From Putridiphycobacter sp965230485 (GTDB lineage Bacteria; Bacteroidota; Bacteroidia; Flavobacteriales_D; Crocinitomicaceae): a stretch of 64,000 nucleotides of DNA. The notes under the pieces were generated by a model that worked only from the letters and a program-made list of their open reading frames with translations, did no database searches and was not told the origin of the DNA. The stretch's first letter is position 1; each line of letters opens with the position of its first letter. Where the stretch lies: the NCBI GenBank assembly GCA_965230485.1, contig CBDDLA010000001.1, positions 3,162,001 through 3,226,000 of the forward strand, in the 5' to 3' direction. A program made the translations under genes and the position numbers. Of this stretch, positions 8,884 to 18,000 are shown one piece after another.

Positions 8884-9330
8884 CTAAATACAGTCAAACA
8901 CTATTGATTCTCCCCATCCTTGTGCAACATAGTTATACCAATTGGCAAATAATGAACCAACGAAACTATTTGCCCATGCTATAGTTGGATTACAATAGGT
9001 AGGATTGTACCTGATCCGCGCATCATGAGGACCAGGAGGAACTGTAATTGCAGTCGTTACTCCCCTAGCAACATGCCAATGTGCACCTGGAAAAGTTGTA
9101 ATGGAATATAAAGGATTTACAACAATTTCAGATTGCGGAGGAATGGTTATCCAATTAGTGGAAAGTGGCGAAGGAGGTAGATTAGGAGGTACCCAATTAG
9201 CCGAGCAAACATTTAGAGCCCATACTTTTACATCAATTGGAACCTCGCATTTATTGGCAACTGTTATTGGATGCGGCTGAGCATAGGCTGTAACGGTAAA
9301 AAAAAGAAGAATAAAAGATAAAAATTTCAT
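8884..9330 (-). CDS. Small secreted protein of unknown function
   Basis: A 148-residue exported protein: signal peptide 1-17 (FTVTAYA), then a mature part rich in P, N, W and aromatic residues with four cysteines (in NKCEV, NVCSA, TYCNP and the final DCI), consistent with two disulfides. There is no T9SS domain and no membrane segment. It is flanked by a promoter-like pair (9352-9382) and a terminator hairpin (8818-8844), so it is probably monocistronic. I recognise no family. Confidence 0.7.
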   Translation of the reverse strand: MKFLSFILLFFTVTAYAQPHPITVANKCEVPIDVKVWALNVCSANWVPPNLPPSPLSTNWITIPPQSEIVVNPLYSITTFPGAHWHVARGVTTAITVPPGPHDARIRYNPTYCNPTIAWANSFVGSLFANWYNYVAQGWGESIVFDCI

Positions 9331-9351
9331 AATATTGATTTTAAGTTAGTT

Positions 9352-9382
9352 GCAATGTAGCGAATAAACCGTTGTTAACCAA
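9352..9382 (-). promoter_or_regulatory. Possible promoter of the small secreted protein
   Basis: Minus-strand TTTGG (TTG at 9380-9382), 20-base spacer, then TACATTGC (9352-9359), a 6/8 match to TAnnTTTG, 21 bases before the ATG at 9330. Confidence 0.35.
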
Positions 9383-9473
9383 ATTATTTTATTATTAAAT
9401 TATTCTTAATTTACTTATAATGTTTTACTTATGTTTAAGTGTTATTTACACTGTCGCCAATTAATTTAAGTCA

Positions 9474-10457
9474 TCAGCAAAACCAAAAAGCGTCAACATG
9501 CGGTAAGGTAAGCAATGTTTTTTTGATTAACGTTTGTTCTTCTGGTTGTGCCACTGCAATAATGGCCTGGAATGATTGATCAGTGTTAAAGACTGAATCG
9601 ATATCAAACATGGTTTGGTGATAAATCTCCTGCCCAATTTTTTTTTGATTATTACAGGCCCAAATAAAATCAATATGATGTTTTTGTAACAGTAATGCGA
9701 TATTCTTTCCTTTTTTTCCGCCTCCCCATAACACTAGGGTTTTATCTTTTTGATAATCTATTTTTAGAAAATATCTAGTTTTGAGTTCTTCAAAGGCATT
9801 AAAGGCATAATGAGGATCGTTTCTTGACGTGCGTTCTTGGTAATCCCTCCATATATGGACCACCTCCTGAACAGCAACGATTGGAACTTTATGCTCATAA
9901 AATCGGAGGGTTAAATCATAATCCTCAGGGTACGTGTGTTCAGAGAATCCTCCAACCGATTCAAATAATTCACGTTCTATCATCCACGCTGGTGAGGGGA
10001 CAACACACTCTCGGTAGATTTCTTGGTAATGGCTGTGCTTTTTCATTAACCCATTCATCCATGCTTCATATTTTAAATAGCCTTCTCTCAAATTTTCACC
10101 AATGTATTTAATCTTTCCAGTCACAACAACTTGAGGAAGATGGTATAACTTTTCGCGAAATAGTTTAAGTTTATTCGGAGGCATTATATCATCAGCATCC
10201 ATTCTGGTAATAAATTGACCTGAAGTATGCTCATAAGCTTGCTGCAAAGCCTCAATTATCCCCTTCCCTGTGGCGTTAAAAACTCGAATTCTTTCATCAT
10301 TCAATGCGTAATTTTTCATGACTTCCAGACTATTATCAGTCGAATGATCGTTAACCACAACTAATTCCCAATTTAATAAACTTTGATTTTTAATAGAATC
10401 AATGCATTCATTGAGATAGGGCATGGCATTGCGCATGGGCATTACAATAGAAATCAT
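9474..10457 (-). CDS. Family 2 glycosyltransferase with extra Rossmann-like C-terminal domain
   Basis: Residues 1-225 form a GT-A glycosyltransferase: SIVMPMRNAMPYLNECIDSI at the start, VVVNDHSTDNS, and the nucleotide-sugar/metal motif RMDADD (about 85-90), with PEDYDLTLRF as the acceptor-side ED motif. From about residue 245 a second domain begins KTLVLWGGGKKGKNIALLL, a glycine-rich loop like that of Rossmann/sugar-binding folds, and runs to the end at 327. The fusion is unusual. It starts 2 bases after the stop of the large DUF5686-like gene upstream, so the two are co-transcribed. The acceptor is unknown; a cell-surface polysaccharide is likely. Confidence 0.85.
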   Translation of the reverse strand: MISIVMPMRNAMPYLNECIDSIKNQSLLNWELVVVNDHSTDNSLEVMKNYALNDERIRVFNATGKGIIEALQQAYEHTSGQFITRMDADDIMPPNKLKLFREKLYHLPQVVVTGKIKYIGENLREGYLKYEAWMNGLMKKHSHYQEIYRECVVPSPAWMIERELFESVGGFSEHTYPEDYDLTLRFYEHKVPIVAVQEVVHIWRDYQERTSRNDPHYAFNAFEELKTRYFLKIDYQKDKTLVLWGGGKKGKNIALLLQKHHIDFIWACNNQKKIGQEIYHQTMFDIDSVFNTDQSFQAIIAVAQPEEQTLIKKTLLTLPHVDAFWFC

Positions 10458-10459
10458 CC

Positions 10460-12970
10460 TTAAAAATTAAATTGCATATCCCTCATATTTAGCGTGGTTA
10501 AGCCAAATTTGAGCCTAAGGTTAGGCTGCTGCACATTTGAATCAGAATAAACCAAGTAAAGAGCTGGCCGAATAATGGTTCTAAAAAATTTAAAATTCCG
10601 CTCAATGCCAATATAAGCTTCTTGATAAAATAAATTATTGACTTCGGGAAGAAATAAAAATCCAACACCAGCTAACGATCTTATCCTGGTCTTCTTCATA
10701 TACGGTATTTTATTAATGATGGCGCCATTAAAGCGGTGAATGGCATGAAATTCAGCGTAAAGATTTTCAGTGACGTATTGCTCTTGCAGATTCTGAAACT
10801 GACCAGTAGGACTATTCATGAAAAATCTAAATATACTGGTGTCAGATCTGACAAAGAATTTTTTATCAATTAGCTCAATGCTTTTTTTATTAACGAACTG
10901 TCCTGAGGTAAAGTAATAATTAGTTCTTCCTAATGTCCCTATTGATAATTCTTGGGTAATAGATAATGCCAGATAATCAAAATCAACATTACTGCCAAAC
11001 AATCCTTTGATGCCTTTTTCATGTCTAATTGTAAAAGTCGGCCAGGCGCTTCCAAGTATCACTTTTCGGTAGGGTTCAGACACATACTTTTGAAATGGGG
11101 TAAAACTTAATGAAACTACACTTCTAGTAGATACGTAGGGTTCAAATTGATAAGGTTCTCCCTTATCGACTAAAGAGTCAATAGCGCCAATATTGACCAG
11201 TTTTAAATTACCTAAAGGGTATCTGTTCTGTGCGCTAAAAGAGGTAAATAATGTTAGCCCATTAACGATTTCAAACTGATGACTAGCACTATAATTGTCT
11301 AAGTTAAAATAGTTGCTGAGTTTTAGTTGATCAAAAAATTGTGCTGCCCAATTCAATGACCCTAATCCATGAGAATAATACAACCTGTATCTTGAAAGCT
11401 TTTTAGGATTATATAGGTGGTAGATACCAGCAGACCCTCTAAAATCTCCATTTAGCAGACCTATTGAGGTATTACCCCATACTTGGAGCCATTGTTCATT
11501 TTCAAATTTTTTAAAATACCTGGCATACGGACCAGCTCTTGGTGCTGCAATTCCGACAGGTTCAAAGAATTCAATGAGCGGTGTAAAGTACCATTGTGTT
11601 TTTTTTTCCCGGTTTCTGTGGTCAATTCCAAGCGCTAAAACCTTTAGAAAAGTAATTTTATTAAATTCAGCATCAACAGAATCAAGATAGGCTTCAGAGG
11701 TATAAATGGCTGTTAAACTATCTTGAACAAATTTCTTTCTTTGTTCTTCAGGTGTAAGTGGTTCAGGTCTTAGCTTTTCCCAATATGTACTATCTCTTTC
11801 AGCCGCTTCCTTAGTTGTAACAGCCACTTCCGAACCAAAAAACTTTTTAGGAAAATCTGGATTGAGCTTAAAATTAGAGTAAACTATTTCTGTGATCCCA
11901 AAAACAGTTTCTTTAAAGAATTTAGTTTTGTACTCAAATCGTTGCCTCGTCACTAGCCATATTGAGTCGAATTGGGTATACTCCTGCTCAATTCTAAATT
12001 CGTCGTAGAGCTTTAAATTACCTTTGCTAATGGTTAAATCTACCTTTGTTAAGGCCCAATCATGCTTTTTAATATACAAAAAACCATTCATACTACTTGA
12101 ACCAACACTTCTTGAGTTAACTTTTACTTTGTATATAGTGTCCTGTTCTTCTGTAATAATTTCAACTAGTTTGTATTTATAAGACAATATACCTGAAGCA
12201 TGTAGCGGCGAAACTATTGGGGTTTCATGTAAAAATTCTTGTCGCATTAATCCGCTGTAAAAGTCAAACCTGACTTTTGGATAAACAGGAGCCCTTTTTA
12301 AGTAAAGCTGCTGTGAATTCCCAATTTTGTCTTGGGCAGTAACTTCTTCTTTTATTTTATTGGGATATTGAAAATTAACGGTAATTTGCCTTTCCATCAA
12401 ATTCAATCGTTCACCCTTATTTATTTTTTCCTTCGTTTTTTTGTCTTCTTCTTCGAATATATCTTTCGCTTTATTGGCATCCTCAATGTCTTCATCTTCT
12501 TTCTTTTCTTTTACTTTTATGTCAAAAGTTTCTCGTTCTTTTACATACATTTCGCATGTAAACCCATTGAAAGGCTCTAGCAGATTATCTCGATTTGCTA
12601 TCACATTTTTAACAATTTCGTAGCCAACATTCGTTCGTTTTGTTTTCACTTCTACTTCTGTGAGTTCAGTAATAGACTCTGATAAATACATGTTTTGAAC
12701 AACGTTTTGATCTTGCCCAACTACAATTGTTAATGTCTTAGGTTCAAAGCCAACACTAGAATAAATAACGTCATACTGATTAGGTTCAAGAAAGAATTCA
12801 TAGAATCCTTCAAGGTTCGTTTTTGCGCCTAAGTTTGGAAAATTTTTGACATTGATGTTCGCAAATGGAATCGGATTGTTTTGTTCATCAAATACAAAAC
12901 CACTTAATGTTTGACCAATACTCTGGCTTACTAATAGAAAACAGATTATGGATGAAAGAAGTGATTTCAT
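10460..12970 (-). CDS. DUF5686/carboxypeptidase-regulatory-like outer-membrane protein
   Basis: Large outer-membrane beta-barrel protein. The frame extends to a GTG at 12985, but ATG at 12970 is the better start because the signal peptide (MKSLLSSIICFLLVSQSIG) begins there. About residues 20-105 of the mature frame form a CarboxypepD_reg-like domain (SGFVFDEQNNPIPFANINV). A charged region rich in K/E/D follows (about 150-185), then DUF5686-type sequence and many amphipathic strands, ending NMRDMQFNF with the C-terminal phenylalanine expected for BAM substrates. The overall plan is like SusC-type proteins without a recognisable plug. It is followed 2 bases later by the glycosyltransferase gene. 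Function unknown. Confidence 0.8.
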   Translation of the reverse strand: MKSLLSSIICFLLVSQSIGQTLSGFVFDEQNNPIPFANINVKNFPNLGAKTNLEGFYEFFLEPNQYDVIYSSVGFEPKTLTIVVGQDQNVVQNMYLSESITELTEVEVKTKRTNVGYEIVKNVIANRDNLLEPFNGFTCEMYVKERETFDIKVKEKKEDEDIEDANKAKDIFEEEDKKTKEKINKGERLNLMERQITVNFQYPNKIKEEVTAQDKIGNSQQLYLKRAPVYPKVRFDFYSGLMRQEFLHETPIVSPLHASGILSYKYKLVEIITEEQDTIYKVKVNSRSVGSSSMNGFLYIKKHDWALTKVDLTISKGNLKLYDEFRIEQEYTQFDSIWLVTRQRFEYKTKFFKETVFGITEIVYSNFKLNPDFPKKFFGSEVAVTTKEAAERDSTYWEKLRPEPLTPEEQRKKFVQDSLTAIYTSEAYLDSVDAEFNKITFLKVLALGIDHRNREKKTQWYFTPLIEFFEPVGIAAPRAGPYARYFKKFENEQWLQVWGNTSIGLLNGDFRGSAGIYHLYNPKKLSRYRLYYSHGLGSLNWAAQFFDQLKLSNYFNLDNYSASHQFEIVNGLTLFTSFSAQNRYPLGNLKLVNIGAIDSLVDKGEPYQFEPYVSTRSVVSLSFTPFQKYVSEPYRKVILGSAWPTFTIRHEKGIKGLFGSNVDFDYLALSITQELSIGTLGRTNYYFTSGQFVNKKSIELIDKKFFVRSDTSIFRFFMNSPTGQFQNLQEQYVTENLYAEFHAIHRFNGAIINKIPYMKKTRIRSLAGVGFLFLPEVNNLFYQEAYIGIERNFKFFRTIIRPALYLVYSDSNVQQPNLRLKFGLTTLNMRDMQFNF

Positions 12971-13153
12971 TATAGTGTATTGCACAATTTTGTCATGTTT
13001 TTCGTCTGAAATAGTCTCAATTATTACATCAAAAATTGTTTAAGCTTTTATATTTAGTAAGACAATTCTATATCAAAAAAGTTACAATGTATAATGTTAA
13101 AAAATAGTTGTGTAACACTTTATTTAGTTTCTGACGCGAATGTAGTGGCAAAA

Positions 13154-13184
13154 TTGCTAATTTCGGCAATATTAATTACCTTTG
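13154..13184 (+). promoter_or_regulatory. Bacteroidota promoter for queA
   Basis: TTG (13154-13156), 20-base spacer, TACCTTTG (13177-13184): a full match to the -7 consensus with ideal spacing. It predicts a leader of about 65 bases before the ATG at 13258. Confidence 0.7.
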
Positions 13185-13257
13185 TGGGTTTTAAAACTGA
13201 ATAAGACATTTTTGAAATCTTAATTTCGAATGAAAGTCTAAAATACAAGAAAAATAC

Positions 13258-14313
13258 ATGAAATTATCTGCATTTGATTTTGAATTACCAGACCACTTAA
13301 TTGCTGAGCATCCTACCCCGAATAGAGATGAATCGCGATTGATGGTTTTGGATAGAGAAAAACAGACCATTGAGCACAAGGTTTTTAAAGATGTGTTGGA
13401 TTATTTTGATGACGGTGACGTCATGATTATGAATAATACCAAGGTTTTTCCGGCAAGAATGTACGGTAATAAAGAAAAAACTGGTGCCAGAATAGAAGTT
13501 TTTTTATTGCGTGAATTAAATCGAGAAAGTTTATTGTGGGATGTGCTTGTAGATCCCGCTAGAAAAATAAGAATTGGAAATAAGTTATATTTTACCGAGG
13601 ATGATTCTTTAGTAGCTGAAGTAATTGATAATACAACTTCACGTGGTAGAACCATTCGTTTTTTGTTTGATGGATCTTACGAAGAATTCAAAGCAAAAAT
13701 TACTGAATTAGGTGAAACACCTATACCACCTTATATTAAAGGCTTAAGAGATGTTGTGCCAGAAGATGAGGAGCGTTATCAAACCATTTACGCCAAAGAA
13801 GAGGGGGCAGTAGCTGCACCAACAGCAGGTCTTCATTTTTCTAGAGAATTACTAAAACGATTAGAGATTAAAGGCGTACAAACGGCCGATATCACTTTAC
13901 ATATTGGTTTAGGTACTTTTAGAAATGTTGAGGTTGAGGATTTAACGAAGCATAAAATGGATTCTGAACAATGTGAAATTGGACAGGAAGCCTGTGATAT
14001 TGTGAATAATGCCAAAAAGCACAAGAAAAAAGTTTGTGCTGTTGGGACAACTGCTATGCGAGCAATAGAATCCTCAGTGAGTACTGATGGGACTTTAAAC
14101 CCTTATAATGGTTGGACGAATAAATTTATTTTTCCTCCATATGATTTTAGTATCGCAAACTGCCTAATCACAAATTTTCATACACCACAATCTACTTTAT
14201 TAATGATGGTAAGTGCATTTGCTGATTACGATTTTGTAAAAAAAGCGTATGCTGAAGCAGTAAAGGAAAAGTATAGATTTTTCTCCTATGGAGATGCTAT
14301 GTTGATTATCTAA
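13258..14313 (+). CDS. queA: S-adenosylmethionine:tRNA ribosyltransferase-isomerase QueA
   Basis: Transfers and isomerises the ribose of SAM onto preQ1 at the wobble base of GUN-anticodon tRNAs, giving epoxyqueuosine. At 351 residues it matches QueA length. Signature segments: FDFELPDHLIAEHP at the start, MIMNNTKVFPARMYG, the EGAVAAPTAGLHFS block (about 182-195), HIGLGTFRNVEVEDL, and the end LITNFHTPQSTLLMMVSAF. A strong promoter precedes it and a terminator directly follows (14354-14384). No other queuosine gene is in the window. Confidence 0.97.
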   Translation: MKLSAFDFELPDHLIAEHPTPNRDESRLMVLDREKQTIEHKVFKDVLDYFDDGDVMIMNNTKVFPARMYGNKEKTGARIEVFLLRELNRESLLWDVLVDPARKIRIGNKLYFTEDDSLVAEVIDNTTSRGRTIRFLFDGSYEEFKAKITELGETPIPPYIKGLRDVVPEDEERYQTIYAKEEGAVAAPTAGLHFSRELLKRLEIKGVQTADITLHIGLGTFRNVEVEDLTKHKMDSEQCEIGQEACDIVNNAKKHKKKVCAVGTTAMRAIESSVSTDGTLNPYNGWTNKFIFPPYDFSIANCLITNFHTPQSTLLMMVSAFADYDFVKKAYAEAVKEKYRFFSYGDAMLII

Positions 14314-14353
14314 ATTCGATTTAGAGGGAATCAATTTATTTATTAATTTTAGA

Positions 14354-14384
14354 CTGCGAATCATTTTTGATTCGCAGTTTTTTT
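14354..14384 (+). terminator. Intrinsic terminator of queA, abutting the ispD start codon
   Basis: CTGCGAATCA (14354-14363), 4-base loop, TGATTCGCAG (14368-14377), then seven T (14378-14384). The next base is the A of the ispD ATG. The perfect 10-bp stem and U-run make a textbook intrinsic terminator, leaving ispD no separate leader. Confidence 0.85.
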
Positions 14385-15041
14385 ATGACCAAATCAATAA
14401 TTATAACTGCTGGGGGTAAAGGGCAAAGAATGGGTTCTAAGTTGCCAAAACAATTCTTAACCATAAAAGGTAAGCCTATTTTACTCTATACGATTGAAAA
14501 ATTTTATGAATACGACCCTAGTATTGAAATTATTTTAGTTCTGCCAGAAGGCCGTATTCCGTTTTGGGAACTATTGATAAAAGACCATCTTTTTTCAATT
14601 CCACATCAACTAGCAATTGGTGGCAAAACACGGTTTCATTCCATTAAAAATGGATTGGAACTGGCAACAGGCAAATTGATTGGAGTTCATGATGGTGTCC
14701 GACCATTTGTATCCATAAAAGTGATTGAAAAAGTGTATCAAGCTGCTGAGGAAAAAGGGGCAGCCATACCAGCTTTAACATTAACTGAATCGATAAGAAA
14801 ACTGCAGGGAACTTCTTCTGTAGCTAAAAATAGATCTGATTATATGTCAGTACAAACTCCTCAATGCTTTCAATCCTCAATTTTGAAAGATGCATATAGT
14901 AAAGGCTATCGAGATGAATATACTGATGATGCTACAGTTGTTGAAGCAAATGGAGGCAGCATTGTTTTGGTTGAAGGAAATCATGAAAATATAAAAATCA
15001 CAACACCATTTGACCTTAAAATTGCAGAAACTATAGTGTAA
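14385..15041 (+). CDS. ispD: 2-C-methyl-D-erythritol 4-phosphate cytidylyltransferase
   Basis: Third step of the MEP isoprenoid pathway: CTP plus MEP gives CDP-ME. The protein begins MTKSIIITAGGKGQRMGSKL, with the nucleotide-binding loop GGKGQRMGSKLPKQF, then GVHDGVRPF (CTP/metal site) and DYMSVQTPQCF, and ends at DLKIAETIV, all IspD signatures. ATG 14385 is chosen; the longer frame would start at a TTG inside the loop of the terminator hairpin. The start lies immediately after that terminator's U-tract, so expression requires read-through or a promoter inside queA's 3' end; a TAATTTTA at about 14344-14351 is a weak -7 candidate. About 219 residues, normal for IspD. A bidirectional terminator follows. 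Confidence 0.95.
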   Translation: MTKSIIITAGGKGQRMGSKLPKQFLTIKGKPILLYTIEKFYEYDPSIEIILVLPEGRIPFWELLIKDHLFSIPHQLAIGGKTRFHSIKNGLELATGKLIGVHDGVRPFVSIKVIEKVYQAAEEKGAAIPALTLTESIRKLQGTSSVAKNRSDYMSVQTPQCFQSSILKDAYSKGYRDEYTDDATVVEANGGSIVLVEGNHENIKITTPFDLKIAETIV

Positions 15042-15043
15042 AA

Positions 15044-15076
15044 AAAGCAGGAAGATTTTTTAAATCTTCCTGCTTT
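15044..15076. terminator. Bidirectional terminator between ispD and the giant T9SS gene
   Basis: A 15-bp perfect inverted repeat (AAAGCAGGAAGATTT and AAATCTTCCTGCTTT) with a 3-base loop and A/T tracts at both ends, placed between the convergent stops at 15041 and 15098. Confidence 0.85.
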
Positions 15077-15097
15077 AATACTATCTATGTTTAAATT

Positions 15098-18000
15098 TTA
15101 TTTTAAAATTAGCTTTTTGGTATCTGTACCATTTAGAGTTTCAACTCTTATTTGATACATCCCTTTGCTGAGTTCTGTCAAATCTAATGTTGCAAAACTA
15201 TCAGACTCGTAAGATCTATGGACTAATTTTCCAGATAAGTCGTAAACTGAAATAGTATTTATTTGAACAGGTGAACTCAGGTTAAATAATCCAGAAGATG
15301 GATTTGGAAATACAGTTATTTCAGCTGATTCTTCATATTTTGTTAGACCTAGTCCTAAGACATTTACGTTTTTAGTCGTGTTTGTTACAATCGGACTATT
15401 CTGATCAAAATAGATATAAGCCGTATTCTCAATAACATCATTTATATTTATTGTTGAGCTTTCGTTAATAGTATAGTTAATATGACCATGACTTGCAGGC
15501 TCATTTGAAGCACTATCAGGAAGCCATATTTGTGGAAAATCAAATTTAATAATACCGCTACCAAGGTCAATAACTTGCATAGGATGAGAAGTATTAAGAA
15601 CCCGGAATGAAGACCAGTCTAAATATGGACTCAAAGTATCAATGATAAAGACATCTTGAGCTGGCGCAGTTCCAGTATTTTGGAACCTGATTCGATAAGA
15701 GAATTTTTCTTGTGTCAATGGATTTAAGTAATAGGGTTGGTTAACATATTTGTCATTAGGATCGTAACTTACACCAACATATAAACCAAGATTTGAAACA
15801 TTGTTGGTTGTATCGCATTCTAAAGAATCCAATGAAACGATTGTTGATTCATATGTATGAAACGTACTATCAGCAATTCCAGTTGGCATATTAAATACAA
15901 TTGTATCAGTTAATGTGCTATTTAAAGTGGACAGATTCCAAGTAATTGAATTTGTGCTAGTGGTATAATTAGTGTTGGCTATTGTGGCAAAATCAGGTGT
16001 CACATCTCCTGGGTAAGTGAGCGTTAAGTCATAATTTCCTGATGTTTGCTGACTCAAATTACCCCAATCTAAAATCAATCTATTTGCAAAATTCTGGAAA
16101 TAACCCGTATCCATTTTTAATGACGTCCATAAGTTACTGCAACTAGAAGCACAATTAATTGGAATATAGGTTGGTGAATATTGCGTACTAATTGGATTTG
16201 TAAAGACTGTCTGATTAGCTGTATAACCATATGAATTTAGCCATCCTTGATTGATGGTCAAAACTGGATTGAGTGTACTTAGCCCAAGTCCGGTATGTAA
16301 AAAATCTCCCTGTGAATCAGATATGATATTAACGGTATCTGTATCTGTTGTGAAAGTAAGCGAGGCGCCTGCCAAACTACTTTCAGTTGGATCTTTGTAA
16401 CCATTTTGATTAATATCGCAAAAAACATTTCCCGTAACTGTGTCACCGCAACCAACAGTAAATATTACATTTGGAGTTACGCCAGAATTTGGGAAGGTGA
16501 GGGTTGGAGGTGAGACGTTAATGACATGGTCGTATGTAGCTCCATTATTGGCTCCAGCTAAGTAATAAGTAACGCTTCCGGTAAGTTTAACATCATATGT
16601 TCCATTGGGAAGACTTGGCCATGTATATTGACCAGTTCCTTGGTCGTAACTTATTGGGTTAACCGTAATGTTACCAGAGTTTACCAGCCCTAAATGAGCA
16701 GGTGCCAAAATAATACTAGATACGGAGTCAATAATGCCGTCTCCATTGCAGTCTTTGTGAATAATTGGATTAAACACATTCGTTATACAGCTAACCACAT
16801 TCACATTATTAATAGTGGTTGCTATGGAATCTTGAGTGGCTTGGTCTATTAATGTTATTTGAACAGAATAATTCCCAAAGGTAGAATAAATGTGATTTAA
16901 ACTTGGACTCCAGTTAATGTTGGTATTGTTATTTCCAATGGTTCCTGTATGAGTAGTAATTGATCCATCTCCCCAATTTACTTCAGCATTTAATAGCGTG
17001 CTTTGTGCCAAATTACTACCTGTGAAAAAGAGTTTTAAATTAGAATCATCTGTATTATCATAACCAACAGGTGCAATTCCTATTTTTAAGGAGTCACAAA
17101 ATCCAGCAGGGAAGTTGTTATTGGCCACTAAATTACCAAAGCTAAAATTAGATGTTGAATATAATGGCGTGTTTGTAGTATTTGCACTATCACATTTAAA
17201 ATAAGTTAAGAAATTAGTTGTAGATGCAGAATAGTTATTGCTAGTCAACCATGACGGTTTAACTGTCAATAAAACTGAATCTACATTAGGAAAGTAATTA
17301 GCGTAGTGATAATACCCATTGTTATCAGAATAAATGGTGGTGATTGAAACACCATCAAAGTATAAATTAAGGGCTACATTTGCAACAACAGATTCATTTC
17401 CATCTTGGATGCCATTATTGTTATAGTCGTTGAACGTCACGCCATCAAAGCAAACCGAATCTGATAGAGTAGCATTACCAGTGCATAGAATTGGAATGTT
17501 CAACATATGATTATTTAGATTACTGAACAACGTTTGGTTTGCAGAATTACCGCTGTTACTTAACCAGGTAGAGTCTATAGTTAAGGTAGCATTTGAGTTA
17601 GTTATACCATAACCAATCTGAGAGTATTGACCTAAAGAATCTGTTGTAATATTGAAGGTATCTGTGTCAGTTATTAAAACAAGAGATACGTTTGCCAGAG
17701 GATTTTCATACGAATTTTTGGTGCTGTCTTGGTTTAGGTCACAAAAACTAACTCCCTGAATCGTATCCGTGCATCCTATTGTAAATATAACATTTGGAGC
17801 TGGTCCCGTGCTTGGAATAGTTATATTGGCAGGACTTGTACTGATCACAGCATCATAAGTTTGACCATTATTATATCCCCAGAGAGGGTTAATAGACGAA
17901 GGGCTTAGAGTTGGAGTATAGCTACCCGCTTGCATGAGAGAGTCCCATATATAGTGGCCACTACCAGAGTCATATCCTAGCGAAGTGTATGAATTATTTG

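Noticed and set aside
12332..12623. Plus-strand frames rich in F/Y/S opposite the DUF5686-like gene
   Set aside because: They are antisense to the K/E/D-rich segment of a real coding region and have no start signal.
12971..12985. GTG start five codons upstream of the DUF5686-like gene
   Set aside because: The signal peptide begins at the ATG at 12970.
14367..14384. TTG start six codons upstream for ispD
   Set aside because: It lies in the terminator loop and its right arm; no conserved residues are gained.
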